Positions 37,898 to 46,793 of a stretch of 64,000 nt of DNA are shown one piece after another (positions within the stretch are counted from its first letter, which is position 1; every line of letters begins with the position of its first letter). The stretch covers positions 1,364,001-1,428,000 of the forward strand of contig NZ_OZ255701.1 of assembly GCF_965276875.1 (NCBI RefSeq). The letters are read 5' to 3'. A model generated the notes under the pieces. That model ran no database searches. It had not been told where the DNA came from and was given only the letters and a program-made list of their open reading frames with translations. Source of the DNA: Lichenicoccus sp965276875. GTDB taxonomy: Bacteria; Pseudomonadota; Alphaproteobacteria; Acetobacterales; Acetobacteraceae. A program made the translations under genes and the position numbers.

Positions 37898-39015
37898 TAC
37901 GGAACCAGGATGATCTTGATGGAGCCTTCGCCCTTCTTCATCAGCTCAAAGCCGTGAGCGAAGTCGGCGAGCGGCAAGGTGTGGGTGACGACACCCTCGG
38001 TGGGCAGTCTGCCGTCGGCGATCGCGGCGATGGTCAGCGGATAGCAGTAGGGGCCGAGATGGGCGCCGTAGAGGTCGAGCTGCTTGCGGTCGCTGATGAT
38101 CGACCAGTCGGCGGTGACCTCGTGGCCGAACACCGAGAACTCGACGAAGCGGCCGAGCTTGCGGATCATGTTCAGGCCTTGGGTGACGCTCGCCTCGTGG
38201 CCGGTCGCCTCGATATAGACGTCGCAGCCATAGCCGTCGGTGAGATCCTTGACGGCGCGGACGACGTCTTCCTTGAACGGGTTCATGACGATGTCGGCGC
38301 CGAACTTGCGCGCCAAGTCGAGCCGGTCCTGCTTGCCATCGAGGACGATCAGCTTGGACGGATTCTTAAGGCGCGCCGCTCCCACCATGCCGAGACCGAG
38401 CGGCCCGGCGCCGGACAGCACCACCACGTCGTCGAGCTGGATCAGGCCGCGATTGACCGCGTGCACCGAACACGCATAGGGCTCGACCAGCACCGCCTTA
38501 TGCAGCGGCACGTCGCTCGGCACCTTGTAGGTGCGGCTCTCCTTGGGAAAGCGCATGTATTTCGCCATGGCGCCGTTGACGTTGTTCTGAAAGCCGTAGA
38601 CGTCGTGGCGTTCGCACATCCAGTATTCGCCGCGCGTGCAATAGCGGCAGGTCTCGCACGGCACGATCTGCTCGGAGATCAGCCGGTCGCCGATTTTGAA
38701 CTTGCCGGCGCGGGCGACATTCTCGCCGATCTCGACGGCGTGGCCGAGGAACTCGTGGCCGGGGATCATCGGCGGTTTGACGTAGCGCGCCTGGCCGCGG
38801 TCGTCGCCCCAGAAGGACGGGGCGCCGCCGAAGGTCTTGATGTCGCTGGCGCAGATGCCGCAGGCCTCGACCTCGATGATGATGTCGTCAGGCCCGGCGC
38901 GCGGCACGTCGACCTCCTCGAGCCGGTAGTCGCCGGGCGCATAGGCGACGACGGCGGTCATGCGCGCCGGCAGCTCGGCTTTGGCTGTCGCGCGTTCGGT
39001 GGAGAATGTGTCCAT
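37897..39015 (-). CDS. Zinc-dependent alcohol dehydrogenase (polyol type)
   Basis: A 372-residue medium-chain dehydrogenase. The catalytic-zinc region CGICASDIKTFGG and GHEFLGHAVEIGENV, the structural-zinc Cys cluster CETCRYCTRGEYWMC, and the NAD-binding VVLSGAGPLGLGMV are all intact. In this island it probably oxidises a C4 polyol (threitol or erythritol) to erythrulose. That assignment rests on the neighbouring kinase and isomerase. Confidence 0.9.
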   Translation of the reverse strand: MDTFSTERATAKAELPARMTAVVAYAPGDYRLEEVDVPRAGPDDIIIEVEACGICASDIKTFGGAPSFWGDDRGQARYVKPPMIPGHEFLGHAVEIGENVARAGKFKIGDRLISEQIVPCETCRYCTRGEYWMCERHDVYGFQNNVNGAMAKYMRFPKESRTYKVPSDVPLHKAVLVEPYACSVHAVNRGLIQLDDVVVLSGAGPLGLGMVGAARLKNPSKLIVLDGKQDRLDLARKFGADIVMNPFKEDVVRAVKDLTDGYGCDVYIEATGHEASVTQGLNMIRKLGRFVEFSVFGHEVTADWSIISDRKQLDLYGAHLGPYCYPLTIAAIADGRLPTEGVVTHTLPLADFAHGFELMKKGEGSIKIILVP

Positions 39016-39036
39016 GATTGGGTCTCCCGTATCGGA

Positions 39037-39687
39037 TCAAGCGGTGAGCCGGGCGATCAGGCCGCCGGCCAAAGCCTGGATGATCAGGTTGCACGAGCAG
39101 GCGCCGGCATCGAGCGAGCCGCGCGAGCGCTCGCCCAGGCGGGCGGCGCGGCCGAGCCTGGCCACCATGTCGCGCGTCGCTTCCAGGCCGACGGCCGCGG
39201 CCTGCTTTGCCGCCGTGAGGCACGCGACGAAATCGCCGCCCGAAGCGGCGGTCTCGTCATAGGCGACCCGCGCCGGCGTGAGCACGTCGATCAGCGTTTT
39301 GTCGCCCGGCTTGGCCTCGCCGAGATCGCGGATCGCGTCCTCGCCGGCCGCCAGCATCGCCGCCATGTGGGCGCTGTCGAGCGTGTCGGTGTCGGCGAGC
39401 TTGTCCGCCATTTCGGTAAAGAACGAGCCGTAGAGCGGCCCCATCGAGCCGCCGATATCGCCCAGCAGGGTGTCGCCGATTTCCGCCAAGCCGGCGCGCA
39501 GGTCGAACGAGCGCGCGTTCAGCCGATCACGCGCCAGGCGGAAACCCTTGGCCATGTTGATGCCGTGGTCGCCGTCCCCGGTGGCGCCGTCGATTTCTGA
39601 CAGCAGCGCCTGATTGTCGATGATCGCGCTTGCGATCTCCAGCACCACCGGCGCGGCGGCCGCGAGCGTGATGCACTCCGCACTCAT
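39037..39687 (-). CDS. dhaL: DhaL-type (ATP-binding) subunit of dihydroxyacetone/erythrulose kinase
   Basis: A 216-residue DhaL with the Mg-ATP-binding Asp motif GATGDGDHGINM (about residues 33-44), GGSMGPLYGSFF and DAGACSCNLIIQAL. It phosphorylates the ketose bound by DhaK. No DhaM (PTS) gene is present, so the kinase is probably ATP-dependent. Its ATG overlaps the dhaK stop (ATGA). Confidence 0.92.
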   Translation of the reverse strand: MSAECITLAAAAPVVLEIASAIIDNQALLSEIDGATGDGDHGINMAKGFRLARDRLNARSFDLRAGLAEIGDTLLGDIGGSMGPLYGSFFTEMADKLADTDTLDSAHMAAMLAAGEDAIRDLGEAKPGDKTLIDVLTPARVAYDETAASGGDFVACLTAAKQAAAVGLEATRDMVARLGRAARLGERSRGSLDAGACSCNLIIQALAGGLIARLTA

Positions 39688-40697
39688 GGCTGGCTGCCTT
39701 GTCCGCCGACGGTCAAGCCGATCGAGCGGCACGGTGCGCGCAGCAACCGGTCGAGGTCCGCATCGAGACGGGTGACAGTGAGCGAGACGCCGGACATGTC
39801 CAGCGAGGTGAAGTAGTTGCCGACAAACCGCTGCGTGGGGGTGACGCCGCGGGCGCGCAGCATGGCGTCGACATGGCCGTAGAGCACATACAGCTCCATC
39901 AGCGGGGTGGCGCCAAGCCCCGAGACCAGGACTGCGACGTTCTCGCCCTCGTAGGGGAGGTCGGCGAGGATCCGCTCCAGCATCATCGAGGCCATTTCGC
40001 GGGCCGGCGCCGTCGGCAGCACGGCGATGCCATGCTCGCCGTGATGGCCGATGCCGACTTCCATGCTGCCGGGCTCGATCGTGAAGTTCGGCTTGCCGGC
40101 GGCGGGGATCGTGCAGGCGGACAGGCCGATGCCGATCGAGCGGGTGTTGTCGATGGTCTTTTGCGCGACCGCGATGACGGCATCGAGATCGGCCCCCTCG
40201 GCAGCCAAGGCGCCGGCCGTCTTCCACATCAGGATCTCGCCGGCGACGCCGCGTCGCTTGTCGGCCTCCTCGGGGGGTGCGGAGGCCACGTCGTCGCGGG
40301 CGACCACGGTGCGGACGGTGAGCCCGTCCTTGGCGGCGAGCTTGACCGCCATTTTCACGTTCATGTTGTCGCCGGCATAATTGCCATACAGGCAGGCGAC
40401 GCCGCGGCCGCCATCGGCCTCGCTGAACGTCGCATGAAAGCTCTTGGCGGTCGGGGAGGCGAACACCTCGCCGATTGCGACCGCGTCGAGCAGACCAGGC
40501 CCGACATACCCGAGGAAGGCTGGTTCATGGCCGGAGCCGCCGCCGGTGACGATACCGACGCGCGCCCTGGGCGCCCCTGCCGCATGGCGGAGTACGCGCG
40601 GATGGTCGGTCGCGGCGAACAGATCGGGGTGTGCTGCGAGCACGCCGCGGATGCTGTCCTCGGTAATCTGGTCGGGATCGTCGAACACGCGGTTCAT
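39684..40697 (-). CDS. dhaK: DhaK-type substrate-binding subunit of dihydroxyacetone/erythrulose kinase
   Basis: A 337-residue DhaK. TGGGSGHEPA carries His57, and GIGHHGEHGI carries His219, matching the E. coli His that binds dihydroxyacetone covalently; NYAGDNMNVKMA is also conserved. In tetritol loci such kinases use erythrulose. The ATG at 40697 has GGGAGGAAG upstream. It is the first gene of the nine-gene minus-strand operon ending with the RpiB-like gene and is divergent from the SorC regulator. Confidence 0.93.
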   Translation of the reverse strand: MNRVFDDPDQITEDSIRGVLAAHPDLFAATDHPRVLRHAAGAPRARVGIVTGGGSGHEPAFLGYVGPGLLDAVAIGEVFASPTAKSFHATFSEADGGRGVACLYGNYAGDNMNVKMAVKLAAKDGLTVRTVVARDDVASAPPEEADKRRGVAGEILMWKTAGALAAEGADLDAVIAVAQKTIDNTRSIGIGLSACTIPAAGKPNFTIEPGSMEVGIGHHGEHGIAVLPTAPAREMASMMLERILADLPYEGENVAVLVSGLGATPLMELYVLYGHVDAMLRARGVTPTQRFVGNYFTSLDMSGVSLTVTRLDADLDRLLRAPCRSIGLTVGGQGSQP

Positions 40698-40786
40698 GCC
40701 GCTTCTTCCTCCCTGGTCTTGCGAGGACCATGGTATCCCAAACGAGCGGATGTCAACCCCGCGAACAGTTGCGCAAACCGAAATCG

Positions 40787-40800
40787 TGCCACGCGTGGCA
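40787..40800. promoter_or_regulatory. Palindromic operator candidate of the sugar island
   Basis: TGCCACGCGTGGCA is a perfect 14-bp palindrome, followed by TTTTT, in the 169-bp dhaK-sorC intergenic region, 90 bp from the dhaK start. The best guess is the SorC-type regulator's operator. On the plus strand it could also form a short terminator-like hairpin. Confidence 0.5.
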
Positions 40801-40866
40801 TTTTTGGAAGAAAGCCCCTGGTTTTGCCTTAAACATTCGATCATATCGTATTATGGTTGTGAGCAA

Positions 40867-41919
40867 ATGAGCAGAGATATAGATTTTGTGCAGCGCAAAA
40901 CCGCGGATATGGCGCCGAGTGCTGCTGCCCGTGCGCCCGAACGTGGCGAGATCCGCATCGAGACGGTCATTGAGATCGCCACGCTGTATTATTACGATGA
41001 CGTCACCCAGGAGGCGCTGTCGCAGCGGTTCGCCTTGTCACGCGCCAAGATCGGGCGGCTGCTCAAGCGGGCTCGCGCCGATGGCCTGGTGGAGATACGG
41101 GTGCACCAGCCCGCCTCCGTCGGCGCCGAGCTCGAACGCGAGTTTGGACGTCGCTTCAAGATCGGACGGCTGCTGGTCTCGATCGACCATCGCGATCCCG
41201 ACGCCCAGCGCAGCGCCGTGGCAGCCATGGTCGCCGCACACCTGGAGCGCACGATCAAGGATGGCGCCATCGTCGCCGTCGGCATGGGCCGCAACGTGGC
41301 GGCGGTGGCGGATTCGATGATTTCGCGGGCGCGCTCCGGTGTCACCTTCGTCTGTGCAATCGGCGGCTCGCTGCGCGCCGGCGAATACATGAACCCCGAC
41401 CATATCTGCCGCAGGCTCGCCGCGCGCTTCGGCGGCGAGAGCGAGACGCTTTATGCCCCCGCACTGGTCACCAACGCCGAGCTACGCGCCGAGCTCTACC
41501 GCAACGACACCGTCAAACTGACACTCGACCGCGCGCGACGCGCCGACATCGCCCTGATCGGGGTCGGCGACCTGTCCGAGGACAGCAACATGGTCAGGAT
41601 GGGCTGGTTCACGCCCAAGGAGATCGCCGAGGCGCGTCTCGCCGGCACCATCGGCGACACCATGGGCTACGACTTCATCGACATCCATGGCCGCCCCGCT
41701 GATACCGGCATGCAGGGACGAGTCATCGGGCTGTCGCGCAGTGATCTGGAGCGCATCCCCGATGTCGTTGCCATCGCCAGCGAGAACACCAAGGCCGCCG
41801 CCATCCTTGGCGCGCTACGCACCGGCGCCATCAACACGCTGGCGACCTCGTTCACCAACGCTCACACCATCCTGCGGCTGGACGACGCGACCGCGGCGAC
41901 CCGCCCCTACCAGCCGTAA
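40867..41919 (+). CDS. SorC/DeoR-type sugar-responsive transcriptional regulator
   Basis: A protein of about 350 residues. The N-terminal helix-turn-helix (VTQEALSQRFALSRAKIGRLLKRA) is joined to a SorC-type sugar-phosphate-binding domain (GMGRNVAAVADS, FVCAIGGSLR, ALIGVGDL, GDTMGYDFID). EryD of erythritol loci belongs to this family. The ATG at 40867 gives MSRDIDF; an ATG at 40909 (MAPSAAAR) is equally possible. It is divergent from the dhaK operon and overlaps the opposing lipoprotein gene by 13 bp. Confidence 0.9.
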   Translation: MSRDIDFVQRKTADMAPSAAARAPERGEIRIETVIEIATLYYYDDVTQEALSQRFALSRAKIGRLLKRARADGLVEIRVHQPASVGAELEREFGRRFKIGRLLVSIDHRDPDAQRSAVAAMVAAHLERTIKDGAIVAVGMGRNVAAVADSMISRARSGVTFVCAIGGSLRAGEYMNPDHICRRLAARFGGESETLYAPALVTNAELRAELYRNDTVKLTLDRARRADIALIGVGDLSEDSNMVRMGWFTPKEIAEARLAGTIGDTMGYDFIDIHGRPADTGMQGRVIGLSRSDLERIPDVVAIASENTKAAAILGALRTGAINTLATSFTNAHTILRLDDATAATRPYQP

Positions 41920-42347
41920 CCCGTTCCGAAGCCGAACCCATAGGACGGACCCCAGGGTCCCCACGCCCCCCAGTTCCAGGCCGGATCGGAGAAGGTCTGC
42001 GCCGTCATCTCCTGCTGGTCGGCAAGACGCTGCTGCTGCACGTGCAACTGGAACCGCCCGTAAGCCTGCTGCGAGCCGACATAGAGGCAGTCGCAGACCA
42101 GCGGATCGGCATAGACATAATCCACGTCGTCGCCATGCACGCGGCGCACGAACTGGTGCGGCGGCAGCTTGCCCAGCATCGCCTGGCGCTCGGGCGTATT
42201 GGCGGGCCGCACGACGAAGCCAGCCGCGGCCAGGCTGTCCTCCTTGGAAGACACGATCTCCTGCGGCGTGGCGCAGCCGGCGAGACCGAGTGTGGCGAGC
42301 AGGATGACGGCCGGCGCGCGGCGGCGGCAGCAAAAGGATCGGCGCAT
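41907..42347 (-). CDS. Putative lipoprotein
   Basis: A 146-residue protein with an Arg-rich n-region and lipobox LGLAGC (Cys about residue 25). The mature part has PPHQFVRRVHGDDVDYVYADP, then a Gln-rich helix and a Trp/Gly-rich tail (WNWGAWGPWGPSYGFG). The ATG at 42347 has GGAG upstream. No function is known. It is probably attached to a membrane facing the periplasm. Confidence 0.75.
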   Translation of the reverse strand: MRRSFCCRRRAPAVILLATLGLAGCATPQEIVSSKEDSLAAAGFVVRPANTPERQAMLGKLPPHQFVRRVHGDDVDYVYADPLVCDCLYVGSQQAYGRFQLHVQQQRLADQQEMTAQTFSDPAWNWGAWGPWGPSYGFGFGTGYGW

Positions 42348-42451
42348 CGGCAAACTCCGGTGATCGAGCAGGGTTTTTGATGAACGGCTTGCATGGGCGC
42401 GCGGATTTGCGCCGGCGATCACGATTTCGATCCACAGCAGGAGGGTTTCAC

Positions 42452-42853
42452 ATGCCTTTGGACAGCACCGCGGGCGGCGGCCGACGCCGCGCAATCAACG
42501 TTCTCGGCGGCGTCCTGGAGCCCTGCTCGATGGCGCCGCTGACCGGCTTCTATCGGAATGGCTGCTGCATGACCGGACCCGAGGATGCCGGCAGCCACAC
42601 CGTCTGCGCGGTCATGACCGCCGAATTCCTCTTCTTCAGCCGGGCGCGCGGCAACGATCTCAGCACGCCGATGCCAGCCCATGGCTTTGCCGGCCTGTCA
42701 CCTGGCGATCGCTGGTGCCTCTGCGCGCCACGCTGGCAGGAGGCGTTCAAGGCGGGTTACGCGCCTGGTGTCATGCTGCGCGCCACCGAGGCCAGCGCCC
42801 TCACCTCCTGCGCGATCGAGCACCTCAAGCGGCACGCGCTGGATCTGGAGTGA
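42452..42853 (+). CDS. DUF2237 family protein
   Basis: A 133-residue protein matching DUF2237 (COG3651): INVLGGVLEPCSMAPLTGF, NGCCMTGPEDAGSHTVCAVMT, FFSRARGNDLSTP and RWCLCAPRWQEA. The several conserved Cys residues suggest metal or redox chemistry, but no activity is established. The ATG follows AGGAGG. It ends 4 bp before the opposing ABC ATPase gene. Confidence 0.88.
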   Translation: MPLDSTAGGGRRRAINVLGGVLEPCSMAPLTGFYRNGCCMTGPEDAGSHTVCAVMTAEFLFFSRARGNDLSTPMPAHGFAGLSPGDRWCLCAPRWQEAFKAGYAPGVMLRATEASALTSCAIEHLKRHALDLE

Positions 42854-42857
42854 CGCT

Positions 42858-43676
42858 TCAGGCCCGCACCGCACGCAGATACTGCTCGATCACCTCGTCC
42901 GGCTCGCCGTCGGCGCGTATCCTGCCGGACTCCAGCCAGAGCACGCGCGTGCACCAGGTTCGCAATATGCCTGTCTGATGCGAGGTCAGCACCACGATCT
43001 CAGCACCCCGCACGACGCTCTCCAGCCGGGCAAGCGCCTTGTCCTGGAAGGCGGAATCACCGGCCATGAACCACTCGTCCATCAGCAGCACCTGCGGCGC
43101 GATCGCGGTCGCCAAGCCGAAGCCGAGCCGGACCACCATGCCTGACGAATAGACCCGCACCGGCAGATCGAGGAACGCGCCGAGGGCGGCGAACACCTCC
43201 ACGTCGGCTTCGAGCCTGCGTATCTGTGGGCTCTGCATGCCGACATAGCGGCCGCGCAGGACGATGTTTTCGCGCCCCGTAAGATCGAGGTTCATGCCGA
43301 GATTGGGGTCGAGCAAGGCGTTGAGCGTGCCACCGACATGCACACGGCCGCGCGCCGGCTCGTAGATCCCGGCCATCGCGCGCAACAGGCTGGACTTGCC
43401 GGCGCCGTTATGGCCGACGATGCCGAGCCGGTCGCCGGAGTGCAAAGACAAACTGAGATCGCTGAGCGCCTGCACCACGACGCGCCCGTTCGACCTGGCC
43501 GGACCCAGCCTGCCGGATGCAACCGACAGCACCGTCTTTTTCAGGGAGCGCGCACCCCCGTGATAGATCGGGAACTCCAGTGACAGGCCTTCGACATGCA
43601 CAAAGGCGTCGCCGCGTGCGACCGGCACCGCCTCGGCCAGGACGGCCGCATCCCCGATCACGCCCGCCACACTCAA
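42858..43676 (-). CDS. Polysaccharide/polyol-phosphate ABC exporter ATP-binding protein (Wzt-like)
   Basis: A 272-residue Wzt/KpsT-like ATPase: Walker A GHNGAGKSS, the family-typical YSSGMVVRLGFGLATAI signature region and Walker B VLLMDEWFMAGD. It powers export of a lipid-linked glycan with the permease encoded 4 bp upstream. The TTG at 43676 is the first start after the permease stop; a GTG at 43670 is also possible. No carbohydrate-binding C-terminal extension is present. Confidence 0.88.
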   Translation of the reverse strand: MSVAGVIGDAAVLAEAVPVARGDAFVHVEGLSLEFPIYHGGARSLKKTVLSVASGRLGPARSNGRVVVQALSDLSLSLHSGDRLGIVGHNGAGKSSLLRAMAGIYEPARGRVHVGGTLNALLDPNLGMNLDLTGRENIVLRGRYVGMQSPQIRRLEADVEVFAALGAFLDLPVRVYSSGMVVRLGFGLATAIAPQVLLMDEWFMAGDSAFQDKALARLESVVRGAEIVVLTSHQTGILRTWCTRVLWLESGRIRADGEPDEVIEQYLRAVRA

Positions 43677-43680
43677 ATCG

Positions 43681-44697
43681 TCACACCCAGAATGCGAGGC
43701 GACCGCGCGCCCGGCTGAACACCACCCAGGCGGCAAACCAGAGCAGCGCGCTGTAGCCCAGCGCCGACAGCCACAGCACTGCCGCCTGATGCATCGACAA
43801 AGAGGTACCGAGGATCGGCCCGCGCACGATCTCCAGCAGGCTATAGAACGGGTTCATGGGCAGCCACCAGGTATGCGCCCCGAGCTGCGCGGGCTTCCAG
43901 ATGATCGGCGTGATGTAGAAGGCGATCTGCATGATGCTGGCGACGATCGGCGGCACGTCGCGGAAGCGCGCGCAGATGCTGCCGAACAGAAAGCAGGCGG
44001 CGACGGCATCGACAAGCCAGAGGGCCAGGCCGGGCAGCGCCAGCAATGCCGCGAGGCCGGGCCAGGCGCTGAAGATCGCGAACACGACGACCACCACGAT
44101 CAGGTTGTGCCCCAGCACGATGACGTTGCGCACGATGCAGCGCAGCACCTGCACGGTGAACGGCATGCGCACCGAGCGGATAATCTGCTCGGCATCGAGG
44201 AACACGGTGCACGCATCGCCGGTCAGGCCGCTGATGCCGGACTGCCAGAGGATCATCGATAGTGCGAGGAACGGCAGGTAGTCGCGCAGCACGATGCCGA
44301 ACAGGGTGCCGTAGATCAGGCCCATCGAGGCGACCATGACCGCGGTCGAGAGCGTCAACCAGAATGGCCCCAGCACCGACCCGCGATAACGCAGCTTGAT
44401 GTCGAGCCAGCCGAGCACGAAGGCGAGTTTCCACTGGACCGTGCCATCGGCGACGTCGCGGCCGACCGCACGCCGGCGCGCGCCGGCGCCGCCGCGCGCG
44501 TCAAGCAACAGGCCGGGCGGGATGCCAGAGGGGGTGCCACGGGAAGTGCCAGGCGAAATGCCGGCCCCGGAGGCGGTCGGGTTGGCGCGCATCGCGATCG
44601 CGTAGCCGATCCAGCCGCCTACCGCAATGCGGCCGCGCGGCGCGGCCTTGGCCTCGATTCGGGCAAGCGCTTCATCTTGCGGGAAAGTTGAATTCAC
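43681..44697 (-). CDS. Polysaccharide/polyol-phosphate ABC exporter permease (Wzm-like)
   Basis: A 338-residue ABC-2 permease with six helices in its last 230 residues (GWLDIKLRYRGSVLGPFWLTLS, IILGTS-type and YITPIIWKPAQLG segments). The first roughly 100 residues are unusually long and include a Gly/Pro/Ser/Thr-rich repetitive stretch (about 40-65: SPGTSRGTPSGIPPG). No glycosyltransferase genes lie nearby, so the exported glycan is unknown. Confidence 0.88.
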   Translation of the reverse strand: MNSTFPQDEALARIEAKAAPRGRIAVGGWIGYAIAMRANPTASGAGISPGTSRGTPSGIPPGLLLDARGGAGARRRAVGRDVADGTVQWKLAFVLGWLDIKLRYRGSVLGPFWLTLSTAVMVASMGLIYGTLFGIVLRDYLPFLALSMILWQSGISGLTGDACTVFLDAEQIIRSVRMPFTVQVLRCIVRNVIVLGHNLIVVVVVFAIFSAWPGLAALLALPGLALWLVDAVAACFLFGSICARFRDVPPIVASIMQIAFYITPIIWKPAQLGAHTWWLPMNPFYSLLEIVRGPILGTSLSMHQAAVLWLSALGYSALLWFAAWVVFSRARGRLAFWV

Positions 44698-44786
44698 CGT
44701 AATGGCTTAGCCGGCGTTGTTGCATTGCCGGGCTAGAATGCCCGCCGACAAGCGGCCACGGGATCCGGCATGGCGCGATCATCATT

Positions 44787-45875
44787 ATGAGATTGGCAAG
44801 GCGTCTTCCCGGTGCGGCGCTGCTGCGACCGCTTGGCGCCATGCTGTTGTTGGCGCTGCTGGCGGCGTGCGCCACAATGCAGCCCACCTTGCCGGTGTCC
44901 CAGGAGGCTGCCGACTACCGTGCCCATGCACGCCGCTATTATGCGCCGCCCGGGCCGCCCGCGGACCCATGGGGCCCCTACATACGCGAGGCCGCCCGGC
45001 GTTTCGACGTGCCCGGGACCTGGATACGCGCGGTGATGCACCAGGAATCCGGCGGCCACGAATTCATCAACGGCCAGTTCGTCACCTCCGCGCCGGGCGC
45101 CATGGGCCTGATGCAGTTGATGCCTCCGACCTATGACGACATGCGCATGCAGTATGGCCTCGGTCCCGACCCATACGATCCGCATGACAATATTTTGGCC
45201 GGCGCCGCCTACATGCGTCAGATGTATGACATCTACGGCTCGCCCGGCTTCCTCGCCGCCTACAACACCGGTCCCGGACGGCTGGACGACTTCCTTACCC
45301 GCGACCGCGCCCTGCCGCACGAGACACGGCAGTATGTGGCGATCATCGGCCGGCAGATCGCGGGGATCTATCCCACAAGCCGCTCTCCGGCCGATCTGCT
45401 GGTGATGAACCAGAACCAGGCCGCCGAGGAAGACCGTCGCCGGAGCCGGGAGGCACGCATGGATGGGGAGCGCAGATATGCGGCGCGCCAGCACGACCGC
45501 GTAGATCAACCAACGCGGGTCGCCGAAGCGCCTGCGTCCTTTCGGACAGTGTCCTTCCGTATTCCACTACACTCTGCTGTATCGCGGCAGGCGGAAAGTG
45601 GGCATGCGCAAACCGGACGTTGGGGGATCCAGGTCGGCGCGTTCGACACAAGGCGGCAGGCGAGCCAGGCGGTCGGCCATGCGCGGGCGCGGGCGTCCGC
45701 CTGGCTGCCGCACGCACGCGCCGAGATCGCCGGCATCGGCACCGGCCGGTCCCATGCGCGTCTCTATCGGGCGCGCTTGACGGGGCTGACCCACGATGAT
45801 GCCATGCTTGCCTGTCAGCGTTTACGCCGAGGAATTTCGCGATGCATGGTGATTTCCCCGGACGGCAGCTTCTAG
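44787..45875 (+). CDS. Lytic transglycosylase with C-terminal SPOR domain, lipoprotein
   Basis: A 362-residue protein. The lipobox LLAAC places the lipidated Cys at residue 28. The SLT domain (about 55-200) contains the catalytic Glu87 in MHQESGG, GAMGLMQLMPPTYDDM and AAYNTGPGRLDD. A charged linker leads to a SPOR-like domain (about 278-355: RWGIQVGAFDTRRQASQAV). SPOR domains bind denuded septal peptidoglycan, so a role in cell-wall cleavage at division is likely. It overlaps the next gene by 34 bp. Confidence 0.9.
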   Translation: MRLARRLPGAALLRPLGAMLLLALLAACATMQPTLPVSQEAADYRAHARRYYAPPGPPADPWGPYIREAARRFDVPGTWIRAVMHQESGGHEFINGQFVTSAPGAMGLMQLMPPTYDDMRMQYGLGPDPYDPHDNILAGAAYMRQMYDIYGSPGFLAAYNTGPGRLDDFLTRDRALPHETRQYVAIIGRQIAGIYPTSRSPADLLVMNQNQAAEEDRRRSREARMDGERRYAARQHDRVDQPTRVAEAPASFRTVSFRIPLHSAVSRQAESGHAQTGRWGIQVGAFDTRRQASQAVGHARARASAWLPHARAEIAGIGTGRSHARLYRARLTGLTHDDAMLACQRLRRGISRCMVISPDGSF

Positions 45876-46396
45876 GTTGGACGATCCTGGCCCTGCTCGC
45901 CGGGAGCCCCACCGTAACCCACGCAGCCCTGCCGGTCGGCGCCAAGGCGCCGGACTTCACCGCTCAGGCCGCCCTTGACGGCAAGCAGTTCAGCTTCTCC
46001 TTGGCCAAAGCCCTCAGGCACGGGCCGGTCGTGGTTTATTTCTACCCGGCCGCCTTCACCCATGGCTGCACCATCGAGGCGCATGATTTTGCCGCGGCAA
46101 TCCCCGCCTTCAAAGCGGCGGGCGCCAGCGTCATCGGCATCTCGGAGGACAAGATCGCCGTTCTGGACCGGTTCTCGGTCAGCGCCTGCCAGGGCAAGTT
46201 CCCGGTCGCCGCCGACGCCGACGGCTCGATCGCCAAGCACTACCGCGCGCGCATGCCGCTGCTGCACTCCTATGCCAGCCGCACCTCCTACGTCATCGCC
46301 CCCGATGGGACCGTGCTGGAGAGCTATTCGGCGATGGACCCGGACGGCCATGTCGGCAAGACGCTGGCCGCCGTCCGTGCGTACGACAAGGGCTGA
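45842..46396 (+). CDS. Exported peroxiredoxin (AhpC/TSA-BCP type)
   Basis: A 184-residue thiol peroxidase with an N-terminal signal peptide (about 1-28). The thioredoxin fold has the peroxidatic Cys76 in FTHGCTIEAHDF, and Cys116 is a possible resolving residue. The predicted periplasmic location is unusual for BCP-type enzymes but known. It overlaps the transglycosylase gene by 34 bp, and its stop lies 2 bp from that of the opposing gcvH. Confidence 0.88.
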   Translation: MHGDFPGRQLLGWTILALLAGSPTVTHAALPVGAKAPDFTAQAALDGKQFSFSLAKALRHGPVVVYFYPAAFTHGCTIEAHDFAAAIPAFKAAGASVIGISEDKIAVLDRFSVSACQGKFPVAADADGSIAKHYRARMPLLHSYASRTSYVIAPDGTVLESYSAMDPDGHVGKTLAAVRAYDKG

Positions 46397-46398
46397 AC

Positions 46399-46776
46399 TC
46401 AGCCCGCCTCGAGGAACGACTGGTAATCGGACTCGTCCATCAGCGCCTGGAAGGCGTCCGCGTCCGATGGCTCCATCCTGAAGAACCACGCCTCGCCTTC
46501 GGCATCGCGGTTGACCATGCTCGGATCCTCCGCGAGCAGGTCGTTGATCTCCAGCACCGCGCCGGCGAGCGGGGCGTAGATGTCCGACGCCGCCTTGACG
46601 CTTTCGACCACGGCGCAGCTCTCGCCCTCGGCGAGCTCGCGCTCTAGCTTGGGCAACTCGACGAACACCACATCGCCGAGCGCCTCCTGGGCGTGGTCGG
46701 TGATGCCCACTGTGGCGGTGCCGTCGTCTTCGAGACGCACCCACTCATGGTCCTTGGTGTAGCGGATCTCTGCCAT
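46399..46776 (-). CDS. gcvH: Glycine cleavage system H protein
   Basis: A 125-residue lipoyl carrier protein with the lipoylation Lys61 in VVESVKAASD, and YTKDHEWVR and GITDHAQEALGD at the N-terminus. It shuttles the aminomethyl group between GcvP and GcvT. No gcvT or gcvP is in the window, so it is not part of a complete gcv operon here. It lies 17 bp upstream of a lipoprotein gene's 3' end. Confidence 0.96.
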   Translation of the reverse strand: MAEIRYTKDHEWVRLEDDGTATVGITDHAQEALGDVVFVELPKLERELAEGESCAVVESVKAASDIYAPLAGAVLEINDLLAEDPSMVNRDAEGEAWFFRMEPSDADAFQALMDESDYQSFLEAG

Positions 46777-46793
46777 CGGTGGAGGTCCTTACC

